Source: Modestobacter italicus
GTDB lineage: Bacteria > Actinomycetota > Actinomycetes > Mycobacteriales > Geodermatophilaceae
NCBI RefSeq assembly: GCF_000306785.1
Contig: NC_017955.1
Location: 1,426,001 to 1,490,000, forward strand
Length of the DNA stretch: 64,000 nucleotides
Reading direction: 5' to 3'
A program made the position numbers and the translations under genes. The notes under the pieces were generated by a model that worked only from the letters and a program-made list of their open reading frames with translations, was not told where the DNA came from and did not search any database. Shown piece by piece: positions 1 through 8,353 of the stretch (the stretch's first letter is position 1; the number at the start of each line of letters is the position of its first letter).

Positions 1-2
1 TG

Positions 3-275
3 CCCGACGCCCTGGCCCTGGTGCCCGCCGGCGCGACGCCGGTCGTGCTGCACACCGCGGTGCTGCCCTACGTCGAGGCGTCCCGCCGGGCGGCGTTCGT
101 GGAGACCGTGCGCGGCCTGCCGGTGCGCTGGGTGGCGCAGGAGGGGGCCGGCATGGTGCCCGGCACGGGCGAGCCGCACCCCGGCGGGTGGGGACCGTAC
201 TTCGTGCTGTCGCTGGACGGCCGGCCGCTGGCGCACACCGCGCCGCACGGTGGCCGGGTCGACTGGCTGGGCTGA
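3..275 (+). CDS. DUF2332 family protein, C-terminal part (5' end outside window)
   Basis: Only the last 90 or so codons lie in the window; the frame is open from the first bases. The tail carries the pattern I associate with the C terminus of DUF2332 proteins: a LHTAVLPYV stretch, an R-x-x-F helix, a WV-x-x-EG segment and a closing ALDGRPLAHT-PHG-like segment. The family is common in actinobacteria and has no assigned biochemical role. The gene ends just before a strong hairpin shared with the tRNA-His on the other strand. The true start cannot be given. Confidence 0.7.
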   Translation, partial: PDALALVPAGATPVVLHTAVLPYVEASRRAAFVETVRGLPVRWVAQEGAGMVPGTGEPHPGGWGPYFVLSLDGRPLAHTAPHGGRVDWLG

Positions 276-302
276 CCGCCGGACCCGGGCCCGGACACGG
301 CA

Positions 303-334
303 GAGGCCCTGGTCGGGGAACCGACCAGGGCCTC
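303..334. terminator. Bidirectional hairpin between DUF2332 gene and tRNA-His
   Basis: A perfect 14-bp stem (303-316 with 321-334) closes a GGAA tetraloop. It follows the DUF2332 stop on the plus strand and immediately follows the 3' end of the minus-strand tRNA, so it can serve both transcripts. There is no U-tract, as is usual in GC-rich actinobacteria. Confidence 0.8.
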
Positions 335-339
335 GTCGG

Positions 340-413
340 GGTGAGTGACGGGACTTGAACCCGCGACATCCAGGATCACAACCTGGCGCTCTACCAGCTG
401 AGCTACACCCACC
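340..413 (-). tRNA. tRNA-His (GTG anticodon)
   Basis: Read on the minus strand this folds into a complete cloverleaf: acceptor GTGGGTG with CACTCAC, D-arm GCTC/GAGC, anticodon arm CCAGG/CCTGG around TTGTGAT (anticodon GTG), and T-arm GCGGG/CCCGT with TTCAAGT. An extra G precedes the acceptor stem and faces C73, which is the identity feature of histidine tRNAs. CCA is not encoded. It lies just downstream of orn, a neighbourhood often seen in actinobacteria. Confidence 0.97.
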
Positions 414-474
414 ATGCACACCGGGCGGCTGGCGAGAGCCGGCCCGGTGGACGCGCCCACGATACCGGAGGGCC

Positions 475-1155
475 TCAGCCCTCTGCGGAGGCCGGGGTCT
501 CGGCCGGTGCCGCGTCGGCCGCGCCGGCCGCGAGCAGCGGGGCGAAGGCCGTCACCACGGCACCGGAGGCGGCCTGCGCGGCGGCGCTGTCCGGGCCGGG
601 TGCCGGGACGAACAGCGTCTGCCGGTAGTAGGCCAGCTCGCGGATCGACTCCAGGATGTCGGCCAGCGCGCGGTGGGCCAGGCCCTTGGGCGGCTGGGCG
701 AAGTAGACCCGCGGGAACCAGCGCCGGGCCAGCTCCTTGATCGAGGAGACGTCGATCATCCGGTAGTGCAGGTGGTCGTCGAGCAGCGGCATGTCCCGGG
801 CCAGGAAGCCCCGGTCGGTGCCGATCGAGTTGCCGCACAGCGGGGCGGTGCGCCGCTCGGGGACGAACCGCTTCACGTAGGCCAGCACCTGCTGCTCGGC
901 CTCGGCGAGGGTGACCGTCGAGGCGCGGACCTCCTCGGTCAGGCCCGACTTGGCGTGCATCTCGGTGACCACGTCGACCATGCCGGCCAGCGCGTCGTCG
1001 TCGGCGTGGATGATCACGTCGAGCCCCGGGTCCAGGACGTTGAGCTGGGAGTCGGTGACCACCACGGCCACCTCGATGAGCTTGTCGCCGACCAGGTCGA
1101 GCCCGGTCATCTCGCAGTCGATCCAGACCAGGTTGTTCGTTGCACTGTCCGCCAC
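475..1155 (-). CDS. orn: Oligoribonuclease (DEDDh 3'-5' exonuclease)
   Basis: Orn degrades 2-5 nt RNA fragments, including pGpG from c-di-GMP turnover, to mononucleotides in the cytoplasm. The DEDDh residues are visible: D and E in WIDCEMTG near the N terminus, D in NSIGTDRGF, and the H and D of [11 protein letters not shown]. The body has the usual length of about 190 residues and is followed by an Ala-rich tail of about 35 residues, giving 226 aa. I chose the GTG at 1155 because the longer open frame has no family similarity upstream. The c-di-GMP phosphodiesterase at 34.6 kb would produce its substrate. Confidence 0.95.
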   Translation of the reverse strand: MADSATNNLVWIDCEMTGLDLVGDKLIEVAVVVTDSQLNVLDPGLDVIIHADDDALAGMVDVVTEMHAKSGLTEEVRASTVTLAEAEQQVLAYVKRFVPERRTAPLCGNSIGTDRGFLARDMPLLDDHLHYRMIDVSSIKELARRWFPRVYFAQPPKGLAHRALADILESIRELAYYRQTLFVPAPGPDSAAAQAASGAVVTAFAPLLAAGAADAAPAETPASAEG

Positions 1156-1411
1156 GTGCGCGACCCTACGCAGGTCCGGCCACCGCAGCCGCCCAGCGGC
1201 GCCGATCCGGCCGATCCCGGTCCGGCATGCCGCAGCGGCCGGGCAGCCGACACGCCCGAGCGGGCCGGGGACGGCGGCGCGTCCCCCCGGGGAGCCCGGA
1301 ACGGGCGGGCCGATGACGTAACGTCGGGCCGGTCCGCTGCCGCGCCGTCGCCGCGCCGACCGCCGCCGGGCCCTCGCCCACCCCCGCCGCCCGTCCCTCC
1401 CTGGAGAGCCT

Positions 1412-3229
1412 GTGCTGATCCTCACGCCGACGCCGTTGCAGACGGCGGCCGAGCGTGCGTTCTTCGCCGAGCTGGCCGGCTGGGACACCGGCAGCGGCGT
1501 GCGCGGCGCCGTCGTGGCCTCGCTGCCGGTGGTCGAGGGGCCGATGGAGCGCCGCCAGGCCGACGCGGTGCTCTTCGTGCCCGAGGGCGTCGCCGTGGTC
1601 CGGGTGGTCGAGGTGCAGCGGAACTCCGGCGTCGTCACCGCCCGCGCCGACGGCGCCTGGACGATCGGCCCCGACGACGGGCCCGGCGACGTCCTGCAGC
1701 TCGACGGCGGCGGTTCCACCCCGCTCGAGGGCCTGATGAGCGCCGGCATGCACGCGGCCGTGACGCTGCGCAAGGCCGGCCTGGAGCCCGGCCGGATCGC
1801 CCGGCTCACCGTGCTCACCGGCCCGGTCACCGGCCTGGTCCCCGCCGACGGCGACCTGGGCGAGGGCGACCAGATCGCGCTGGTCGACCCGCGCTCGCTG
1901 CTGCTGGGCGTGGCCCGGGCCGCCCGCTACGCGGGCACCGACAACCCCCGGCTCTGGACGACGGCCGACGTGCGCGCCGCGGTCGAGGCCCTCGGCGTCG
2001 CCGGCCGCACCCCGACCGTCGAGGAGCTCAACGGCGAGGGCTTCCCGTACTCGCCCTACGTGCTCCGCCGTCCGGACCTGCTGACCCCGGCCGCGCTCAA
2101 CGCCTCCCCGAGCCGGGTCGCCGCCGCACCGCTGACCGGTGCCGGGGTCCAGCGGGTGGTCCCGCCCGGCCCGCTGGTCGACCCGGCCGCCGCGGCACGC
2201 GTCGCGGCGGCGGCTGTCCAGGCGCAGGAGGAGGCCGAGCGGGCCGCACCCGAGCCGGCAGCGCCGGCCGCCGCCGCGCCGGCGCCCGCCCCGGCCGCCC
2301 GACCCGCGGCGCCGACGTACCAGCCCACCGTGCCGGTGGAGCTGCGCCCGACCCGCTCCGGGGACACCCTGGCGCTGACCGGCGAGCCCGCGACCGCGGT
2401 GGCCGGTGGGCCGGGCGTGGTCGAGCCGCGCCCGGCGGCCGAGGACACCGGGGGCATCGGCGGGCTGTTCGGCGACGGCGGGACCGTCGCCGTCACGCCG
2501 TCCCGGCCGCCGCGCGAGCTGCCCCCGGAGCTGCGGCCCCGGCCCCTGGTGGGCGGGCCCCCGCCGACCGGCGGCAGCTCCGCCGCCGACACCGGGACGC
2601 CGGACCGGCGCCGCACGCTCGCGGTCGTGGCCGCGGCGGTCGTGCTGCTGCTCGTCGTGGCCGGCGTCGGCTTCTGGGCGCTGGGCAGCGGCGGGCAGGA
2701 CTCCCGCGCCGACGAGCCGGCCGCGACCACCAGCGCCGCCGCCCCGACGACCGCCCCGGCCGGCCCCGCCGTCGGGGCGACCGAGGTGGTCAACGGCACC
2801 ACCTTCACGCTGCGCGCGGTCGAGGTCGACGACACCTGCCGGGGCCACGCCTACGACGCCGTCGCCGCGTTCTTCGCCAGCTCCGACTGCGCCGGCCTGA
2901 CCAGGTCGCTGTGGTCGGCCGACGCCGGTGGCCAGCCCGCCGTCGTCTCGCTGTCCCGGGTGACCATGCCCGACGTCGCCAACGCGCAGGCGCTGCGCTC
3001 GCTGGCCGACACCGACGGCAGCGGCAACGTCAACGACCTGCTCCGCGAGGGCGTGCGCTACGACGGCGGCCCGGAGAAGCTGTCCCGGGCGGAGTACGCC
3101 AGCGCCCAGCAGGACACCACCGTGACCATCGTCGAGACCTCCTGGACCGGCCCCGCCGGCACCGCCTCGGCGCTGGACGGGCTGGCCAGCTCCGGGCTGT
3201 CCCTCCCGGACGTCGGCGGCTCGGACTAG
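1412..3229 (+). CDS. Membrane protein with NERD-like N-terminal domain
   Basis: The 605-aa protein has three parts. Residues 1 to about 200 include a stretch ([20 protein letters not shown], then a G-W pair) resembling the core of nuclease-related NERD domains, though the catalytic D/E/K set is not clear. Residues 200-395 are a low-complexity Ala/Pro linker. One transmembrane helix lies at about 400-425, followed by an exported domain of about 180 residues with two cysteines. The topology suggests a cytoplasmic N terminus and an extracytoplasmic C terminus. GTG start with GGAG 6 nt upstream. The stop overlaps the TetR gene stop on the other strand by 4 nt. Function unknown. Confidence 0.75.
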   Translation: MLILTPTPLQTAAERAFFAELAGWDTGSGVRGAVVASLPVVEGPMERRQADAVLFVPEGVAVVRVVEVQRNSGVVTARADGAWTIGPDDGPGDVLQLDGGGSTPLEGLMSAGMHAAVTLRKAGLEPGRIARLTVLTGPVTGLVPADGDLGEGDQIALVDPRSLLLGVARAARYAGTDNPRLWTTADVRAAVEALGVAGRTPTVEELNGEGFPYSPYVLRRPDLLTPAALNASPSRVAAAPLTGAGVQRVVPPGPLVDPAAAARVAAAAVQAQEEAERAAPEPAAPAAAAPAPAPAARPAAPTYQPTVPVELRPTRSGDTLALTGEPATAVAGGPGVVEPRPAAEDTGGIGGLFGDGGTVAVTPSRPPRELPPELRPRPLVGGPPPTGGSSAADTGTPDRRRTLAVVAAAVVLLLVVAGVGFWALGSGGQDSRADEPAATTSAAAPTTAPAGPAVGATEVVNGTTFTLRAVEVDDTCRGHAYDAVAAFFASSDCAGLTRSLWSADAGGQPAVVSLSRVTMPDVANAQALRSLADTDGSGNVNDLLREGVRYDGGPEKLSRAEYASAQQDTTVTIVETSWTGPAGTASALDGLASSGLSLPDVGGSD

Positions 3230-3822
3230 GCGGTCGCCGCCGCCACCGCCATGTCGGCGAGCAGCGCGGCCATCGCCGGGCGGGCCAGCCGCCCCGCGCT
3301 GTGCGGCGTGGAGTTGATCAGGCCGAAGACCGCGTGCGCCCGCGCCCGGCAGGCGGCCGTCGGGGCGTCGGGGTGCACCCGGGCGAGGACGGCGACCCAC
3401 TCCTCGACGTAGCTCCGCTGCAGCTGGCGCACCCGCCGGGCGTCGGGGTCGCTCAGCGCCCCCAGGTCCCGGTCCTGCACGGTGATCAGCGCGGGGTTGT
3501 CCAGGGCGAAGTCGACGTGGAAGTCGACCAGCGCGCGCAGCTGCGCTCCGGGGGAGTCGCCGGCCGCCGCGATCCGCTCGGTGCCGCCGGCCAGCAGCCG
3601 CTCGCTGATCCGCAGCAGCATCTCGGCGAGCATCGCGTCCTTGCTCGCGAAGTGCCGGTAGATCGCCGGGCCGGTGACGCCGACGGCCGCGCCGACGTCG
3701 TCCACCCCCACCGCGCGGGACCCGCGCTCGGCGAACAGCTGGGCCGCCGCGCGCAGGATCTGCTCCCGCCGCGACGGGTTCGCCGCGTCGCTGTGCAGCG
3801 CGCTGTCCTGCTGGGAGGTCAC
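3226..3822 (-). CDS. TetR family regulator of the adjacent acyl-CoA carboxylase locus
   Basis: The 198-aa protein has a TetR helix-turn-helix at about residues 18-65 (REQILRAAAQLFAERG, then GVTGPAIYRHFASKDAML) and a helical ligand domain behind it. It is divergent from accD1, and the 62-bp gap holds two near-identical dyads, so it very probably represses both itself and accD1. By analogy with regulators of branched-chain or acyl-CoA catabolism, the inducer may be an acyl-CoA; that is inference. The GTG start lies only 5 nt from the nearer dyad, which leaves no room for a Shine-Dalgarno and suggests a leaderless transcript. Confidence 0.92.
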   Translation of the reverse strand: MTSQQDSALHSDAANPSRREQILRAAAQLFAERGSRAVGVDDVGAAVGVTGPAIYRHFASKDAMLAEMLLRISERLLAGGTERIAAAGDSPGAQLRALVDFHVDFALDNPALITVQDRDLGALSDPDARRVRQLQRSYVEEWVAVLARVHPDAPTAACRARAHAVFGLINSTPHSAGRLARPAMAALLADMAVAAATA

Positions 3823-3827
3823 GCGAA

Positions 3828-3879
3828 GAGGTTAACCGCGGTTCACGCTGGACCAACAGAGTGAACCGTGGTTAACCTC
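3828..3879. promoter_or_regulatory. Paired TetR-type operators between tetR and accD1
   Basis: GAGGTTAACCGCGGTTCAC (3828-3846) and GTGAACCGTGGTTAACCTC (3861-3879) are inverted copies differing at one base. Each copy is itself almost palindromic (GTTAACC with GGTTCAC). The outer edges are 5 nt from the two GTG start codons, so a bound repressor would cover both promoter/start regions. Confidence 0.85.
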
Positions 3880-3884
3880 AGCCC

Positions 3885-5498
3885 GTGGACGCACCGGTGC
3901 TCTCCAGTGCCCCGCCGGCAGACCCGGCGGCGGCCGCGCGCAATGCCGCGCACCACGCCGCGCTGGCCGCCGGGCTGGCCGACGAGCTGGCCCGGGTCGC
4001 GCTCGGTGGCGGGGAACGGGCCCGCGAGCGGCACGTCGCCCGCGGCAAGCTGCTGCCCCGGGAGCGGGTCGACGCCCTGCTCGACCCGGGCAGCCCGTTC
4101 CTCGAGCTCTCGCCGCTGGCCGCGCACGGCCTCTACGACGGCGACGCGCCGGCCGCCGGGATCATCACCGGCATCGGCCGGGTGTCCGGGCGGGAGGTCG
4201 TCGTCGTCGCCAACGACGCCACCGTCAAGGGCGGCACCTACTACCCGGTGACGGTCAAGAAGCACCTGCGCGCGCAGGAGGTGGCGCTGCAGAACAAGCT
4301 GCCCTGCGTCTACCTGGTCGACTCCGGCGGCGCCTTCCTGCCGCTGCAGGACGAGGTCTTCCCCGACCGCGACCACTTCGGCCGGATCTTCTTCAACCAG
4401 GCCAACCTGTCCAAGGCCGGGGTCGCGCAGATCGCCGCCGTCCTCGGCTCGTGCACCGCCGGCGGGGCCTACGTGCCGGCGATGAGCGACGAGGCGGTCA
4501 TCGTCCGCGGCCAGGGCACCATCTTCCTGGGCGGCCCACCCCTGGTGAAGGCCGCTACGGGCGAGGAGGTCACCGCCGAGGACCTCGGCGGCGGCGAGCT
4601 GCACTCCCGGGTCAGCGGGGTGACCGACCACCTGGCCGAGGACGACGCGCACGCGCTGCAGATCGTCCGGCAGATCGTCGGCACCCTCGGCCCGCGCGAG
4701 CACCGCCCGTGGGACGTCGAGCCGGTCGAGGAGCCGCGGTACCCGGCGGAGAGCCTGTACGACGTCGTCCCGGTCGACACCCGCACGCCCTACGACGTCC
4801 GCGAGGTCATCGCCCGGCTGGTCGACGGCAGCCGGTTCGCCGAGTTCAAGTCGCTGTACGGGCAGACGCTGGTCACCGGCTTCGCCCGGCTGCACGGCCA
4901 CCCGGTGGGGATCATCGCCAACAACGGCGTGCTGTTCAGCGAGTCCGCGCTCAAGGGCGCGCACTTCATCGAGCTGTGCGACCGGCGCAGGATCCCGCTG
5001 CTGTTCCTGCAGAACATCTCCGGCTTCATGGTCGGCCGCGACTACGAGGCCGGCGGCATCGCCAAGCACGGCGCCAAGATGGTCACCGCCGTCGCCACCG
5101 CCCGGGTGCCCAAGCTGACCGTCGTCATCGGCGGCTCGTTCGGCGCCGGCAACTACTCGATGTGCGGCCGGGCGTACTCGCCCCGGTTCCTGTTCACCTG
5201 GCCCAACTCGCGCATCTCGGTGATGGGCGGCGAGCAGGCGGCGAGCGTGCTGGCCACGGTCCGCCGCGACGGCTTCGAGGCCCGCGGCCAGGACTGGTCG
5301 GCCGAGGACGAGGAGGCGTTCAAGGCGCCGATCCGCGACCGGTACGAGGAGCAGGGCCACCCGTTCCACGCCACGGCCCGGCTCTGGGACGACGGGGTCA
5401 TCGACCCGGCCCAGACCCGGACCGTGCTCGGGCTCGCGCTCTCCGCGTGCGCCAACGCCCCCCTGGAGGAGGTCGGCTATGGCGTCTTCCGCATGTGA
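3885..5498 (+). CDS. accD1: Acyl-CoA carboxylase carboxyltransferase (beta) subunit, methylcrotonyl-CoA type
   Basis: This subunit transfers CO2 from carboxybiotin to an acyl-CoA. The 537-aa length and the motifs [17 protein letters not shown] (about residue 210) and [13 protein letters not shown] (about 440) match the methylcrotonyl-CoA carboxylase beta group (M. tuberculosis AccD1, LiuB) rather than the propionyl-CoA group. The partner biotin subunit is at 6351 and an acyl-CoA dehydrogenase follows, which is the leucine-degradation arrangement. GTG start without a visible Shine-Dalgarno, just beyond the TetR operator. The expected accA1 neighbour is displaced by the ferritin locus. Confidence 0.93.
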   Translation: MDAPVLSSAPPADPAAAARNAAHHAALAAGLADELARVALGGGERARERHVARGKLLPRERVDALLDPGSPFLELSPLAAHGLYDGDAPAAGIITGIGRVSGREVVVVANDATVKGGTYYPVTVKKHLRAQEVALQNKLPCVYLVDSGGAFLPLQDEVFPDRDHFGRIFFNQANLSKAGVAQIAAVLGSCTAGGAYVPAMSDEAVIVRGQGTIFLGGPPLVKAATGEEVTAEDLGGGELHSRVSGVTDHLAEDDAHALQIVRQIVGTLGPREHRPWDVEPVEEPRYPAESLYDVVPVDTRTPYDVREVIARLVDGSRFAEFKSLYGQTLVTGFARLHGHPVGIIANNGVLFSESALKGAHFIELCDRRRIPLLFLQNISGFMVGRDYEAGGIAKHGAKMVTAVATARVPKLTVVIGGSFGAGNYSMCGRAYSPRFLFTWPNSRISVMGGEQAASVLATVRRDGFEARGQDWSAEDEEAFKAPIRDRYEEQGHPFHATARLWDDGVIDPAQTRTVLGLALSACANAPLEEVGYGVFRM

Positions 5499-5504
5499 CC
5501 GCGC

Positions 5505-5546
5505 CCCCGGGTGCCGCCGAGAGCGTGCTCCTGGCGGACCCCGGGG
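5505..5546. terminator. Convergent hairpin between accD1 and ferritin gene
   Basis: Arms 5505-5518 and 5533-5546 pair at 12 of 14 positions around a 14-nt loop. The hairpin starts 7 nt after the accD1 stop and ends 5 nt before the ferritin stop, so it probably ends both transcripts and would separate accD1 from accA1. Confidence 0.65.
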
Positions 5547-5550
5547 ACGG

Positions 5551-6075
5551 TCAGACGCCGGCGATGCGCGGGGCGGTGGGGTCGACGCCCTCGGGCAGGG
5601 TCTCCCGCTTCACGTAGTCCTCGATCTGCTCGACGTCGTGGGCGGACCGGCGGACGACGGCCAGCAGGTCGCTCATCTTGCTGACCTCCTCGACCTGCTC
5701 CTTGATGAACCACTGCATGAACTGGTCGGAGGAGTAGTCGTTCTCCCGCCGCGCGATGCCGATCAGCTCGTTGATCTGCTGGGTGACCCGCTTCTCCTGC
5801 TCGAGGGCCAGCGACACGGGGGTCACCACGTCCTCGAACGTGGTGACCGGGCCGACGACGCCGGGGATGGCCACGGGCGCGTCGGCGTCGAGCAGGTAGC
5901 GCACCATCATCATCGCGTGGTTGCGCTCCTCGACCGCCTGGTCGAAGAAGAGCTGCGCCATCTGCGGCATGGTCAGCTCGTCGAAGTACACCGCGATGGC
6001 GATGTACTGGTGGTGCGCGGCGAACTCGTGGCCGATCTGCTCGTTCAGCTTCTCGACGAAGGCGTCGGCGGCCAT
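5551..6075 (-). CDS. bfrB: Non-heme ferritin (BfrB-like iron storage protein)
   Basis: The 174-aa four-helix protein keeps the ferroxidase residues in EFAAHHQYIAIAVYFDE and QAVEERNHAMMM near the N terminus, and QFMQWFIKEQVEEV near residue 130. It resembles M. tuberculosis BfrB more than heme-containing bacterioferritin. It stores iron as a 24-mer in the cytoplasm. The ATG at 6075 has GAGGAG 7 nt upstream; a longer frame to 6153 has no support. An IdeR/DtxR-like box lies 76-94 bp upstream, and the mycobacterial bfrB gene is activated by IdeR, so iron-dependent induction is likely. Confidence 0.93.
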   Translation of the reverse strand: MAADAFVEKLNEQIGHEFAAHHQYIAIAVYFDELTMPQMAQLFFDQAVEERNHAMMMVRYLLDADAPVAIPGVVGPVTTFEDVVTPVSLALEQEKRVTQQINELIGIARRENDYSSDQFMQWFIKEQVEEVSKMSDLLAVVRRSAHDVEQIEDYVKRETLPEGVDPTAPRIAGV

Positions 6076-6150
6076 GGGTGCTCCTCGGTGCGGTGGGACG
6101 ACGTCCCCCGCACGGTAGCGGGCGACACGCCCGACGCCTCGACGGGGAGG

Positions 6151-6169
6151 CAAGGCATGGCTAACCTCA
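6151..6169. promoter_or_regulatory. IdeR/DtxR-like iron box
   Basis: CAAGGCATGGCTAACCTCA matches the 19-bp consensus TTAGGTTAGGCTAACCTAA at about 13 positions, with a nearly perfect right half (GGCTAACCT). It lies between the divergent ferritin gene and the small cysteine-rich gene, 4 nt before the start codon of the latter. The position suits activation of the ferritin gene and repression of the small gene under high iron. Confidence 0.6.
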
Positions 6170-6173
6170 CCCC

Positions 6174-6326
6174 GTGGGGAAGTCGGCCAAGTTGCCCAAG
6201 AAGAAGTGCTGCGTCGACAAGCCCCGGTGCGACCGGTGCCCGCTCCGCGCGCTCGCGGAGGGCACCCTCCCGGCCGGCTACACGGTCAAGAAGCGCCGGC
6301 TGGTCAAGGTCGCGAAAGCAGCCTGA
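6174..6326 (+). CDS. Small basic cysteine-rich protein (50 aa)
   Basis: GTG start at 6174. The peptide begins VGKSAKLPKKKCCVDKPRC and continues with DRCPLRALAEGT and a Lys/Arg-rich tail. The CC-x5-C-x2-C spacing suggests a metal-binding knot. I recall similar short KKCC...RC-x2-CP proteins as conserved actinobacterial hypotheticals, but know no function. Its coding region starts 4 nt after the iron box, so iron-linked expression is plausible. It runs toward accA1, 24 nt away, and may be co-transcribed with it. Confidence 0.65.
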   Translation: MGKSAKLPKKKCCVDKPRCDRCPLRALAEGTLPAGYTVKKRRLVKVAKAA

Positions 6327-6350
6327 GCGCGCCCTCCGCGCCCGCGGGGG

Positions 6351-8351
6351 GTGCTGACGGTGTTCGAGACCGTCCTGGTCGCCAACCGCGGCGAGATCGC
6401 CGTCCGGGTCATCCGGACCCTGCGGCGGATGGGCATCCGCTCCGTGGCGGTGCACAGCGACGCCGACATCGGCGCGCTGCACACCCGCCTCGCCGACGTC
6501 GCCGTGCCGATCGGCCCGGCGCCGGCCGCGCAGAGCTACCTGTCGATCGACCGGGTGCTGGACGCCGCCCGGCGCACCGGCGCCCAGGCGGTGCACCCCG
6601 GGTACGGGTTCCTCTCCGAGAACGTCGACTTCGCCCGGGCCTGCGCGGCCGCCGGCATCGTGTTCATCGGTCCGCCGGTCGACGCGATCGAGGCGATGGG
6701 CGACAAGATCCGGGCCAAGCAGACCGTGGCGGCGGCCGGCGTGCCGGTCGTCCCGGGGCGGACCGAGCCCGGCATGGACGACGACGCCGTCGCGCTCGCC
6801 GCGATCGAGGTCGGCTTCCCGGTGCTGCTCAAGCCCAGCGCGGGCGGTGGCGGCAAGGGCATGCGGGTGGTGCGCGGCCCCGACGAGCTGACCGAGCAGA
6901 TCGCCGGCGCCCGCCGCGAGGCCCGGGGCTCCTTCGGCGACGACACGCTGCTGGTCGAGCGGTACCTGGGCAACTCCCGGCACATCGAGGTGCAGGTCTT
7001 CGGCGACGCGCACGGCACCGTGGTCCACCTCGGGGAGCGCGAGTGCAGCCTGCAGCGCCGCCACCAGAAGGTGATCGAGGAGGCGCCCTCCCCGCTGCTG
7101 ACCACCGGCATGCGGGCCCGGATGGGCGGCGCGGCGGTGGAGGCGGCCCGCGCGGTCGGCTACACCGGCGCGGGCACGGTCGAGTTCATCGTCGACGCCG
7201 ACTCCCCGGACGACTTCTTCTTCCTGGAGATGAACACCCGGCTGCAGGTCGAGCACCCGGTCACCGAGTGCGTCACCGGGCTGGACCTGGTGGAGCTGCA
7301 GGTCCGGGTCGCGGCGGGGGAGCGGCTGCCGATCGCGCAGAGCGACGTCGTCCTGGACGGGCACGCCATCGAGGCCCGGGTCTACGCCGAGGACCCGGTC
7401 CGCGGGTTCCTGCCGCAGGCCGGGGACGTCGTGGGCCTGCTCGAGCCGGCCGGCCCCGGGATCCGGGTGGACAGCTCGCTGCGGGTCGGCGGGGTCGTGG
7501 GCACCGACTACGACCCGATGCTCGCGAAGGTGATCGCCTGGGGGCCGGACCGGGAGACCGCGCGGGCCCGGCTGGTCACGGCGCTGGGCGGTACCGCCGT
7601 CCTCGGGGTGGCCACCAACACCACGTTCCTGCGCGACCTGCTGAACGACCCCGACGTGGTCGCCGGCCGGCTGGACACCGGGCTGATCGAGCGGCGCGGC
7701 GAGGCGCTGACCCGCGCCGACCCGCCCCCGCCGCACGTGTACGCGGCCGCCGCGCTCGCCCTGCTGCTGGAGTCCGAGCCGGCCCGGGCCGCCGACCCGT
7801 GGGACGACACCTCCGGCTGGCGGCTCGGCGAGCCGGCCTGGACGGTCCGCTGGCTGCAGGCCACCGGCGGCCAGCCGGTGACCGTGCGGGTGCGCGGCCG
7901 GGCCGCGGCGGCCGAGGTGCAGGTCGCGGACGGCCCGCCGATGGCCGCCCGGGTCCGCCGGGACGACGACGTGCTCGCGGTGACCCTGGACGACGTGACC
8001 ACCCACGTCACCGCGGTGCACGCCGCGGGCACCGTGTGGATCGCCGTCGACGGCCACGTCGCGGCGCTGCGCGAGCACGAGCGGCTGGCGCCCCCGGACG
8101 CCGCGGCCGGGACCGACGGCACGGTGACCGCCCCCATGCCGGGGACGGTGACCGTGGTGCGGGTGTCCCTCGGTGACGAAGTCGCGGCGGGGACCCCGCT
8201 GCTCGTCGTCGAGGCGATGAAGATGGAGCACGTGCTGACCGCCCCGGTCACGGGGACGGTCACCGAGCTCCCGGTGACGGCCGGCCACCAGGTCCGGCTG
8301 GACGAGCGGGTGGCCGTGGTGACCCCACCGGCGCCGGGCGAGGAGGAGTAG
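6351..8351 (+). CDS. accA1: Acyl-CoA carboxylase biotin-containing alpha subunit
   Basis: This 666-aa protein joins a biotin carboxylase (residues 1-450, ANRGEIAVRVIRT at the start, ATP-grasp loop KPSAGGGGKGM near 160) to a C-terminal biotinyl domain with the EAMKMEH lysine near residue 622. It carboxylates its own biotin with ATP and bicarbonate for AccD1. The two subunits normally abut; here they are separated by the ferritin pair. GTG at 6351 is used, but the GTG at 6360 gives the more typical N terminus. The downstream dehydrogenase starts 2 nt after the stop, so the two are coupled. Confidence 0.94.
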   Translation: MLTVFETVLVANRGEIAVRVIRTLRRMGIRSVAVHSDADIGALHTRLADVAVPIGPAPAAQSYLSIDRVLDAARRTGAQAVHPGYGFLSENVDFARACAAAGIVFIGPPVDAIEAMGDKIRAKQTVAAAGVPVVPGRTEPGMDDDAVALAAIEVGFPVLLKPSAGGGGKGMRVVRGPDELTEQIAGARREARGSFGDDTLLVERYLGNSRHIEVQVFGDAHGTVVHLGERECSLQRRHQKVIEEAPSPLLTTGMRARMGGAAVEAARAVGYTGAGTVEFIVDADSPDDFFFLEMNTRLQVEHPVTECVTGLDLVELQVRVAAGERLPIAQSDVVLDGHAIEARVYAEDPVRGFLPQAGDVVGLLEPAGPGIRVDSSLRVGGVVGTDYDPMLAKVIAWGPDRETARARLVTALGGTAVLGVATNTTFLRDLLNDPDVVAGRLDTGLIERRGEALTRADPPPPHVYAAAALALLLESEPARAADPWDDTSGWRLGEPAWTVRWLQATGGQPVTVRVRGRAAAAEVQVADGPPMAARVRRDDDVLAVTLDDVTTHVTAVHAAGTVWIAVDGHVAALREHERLAPPDAAAGTDGTVTAPMPGTVTVVRVSLGDEVAAGTPLLVVEAMKMEHVLTAPVTGTVTELPVTAGHQVRLDERVAVVTPPAPGEEE

Positions 8352-8353
8352 AC

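Noticed and set aside
355-3864. Very long open frame (over 1100 codons) on the plus strand
   Set aside because: It runs antisense to orn and through the real 1412 gene in another frame. The translation is Arg/Gly/Pro-rich noise with no family motif, as expected in GC-rich DNA.
5499-6350. Frameshift or misassembly between accD1 and accA1
   Set aside because: The intervening genes are complete, with normal starts and family length, so the interruption is a real gene arrangement.
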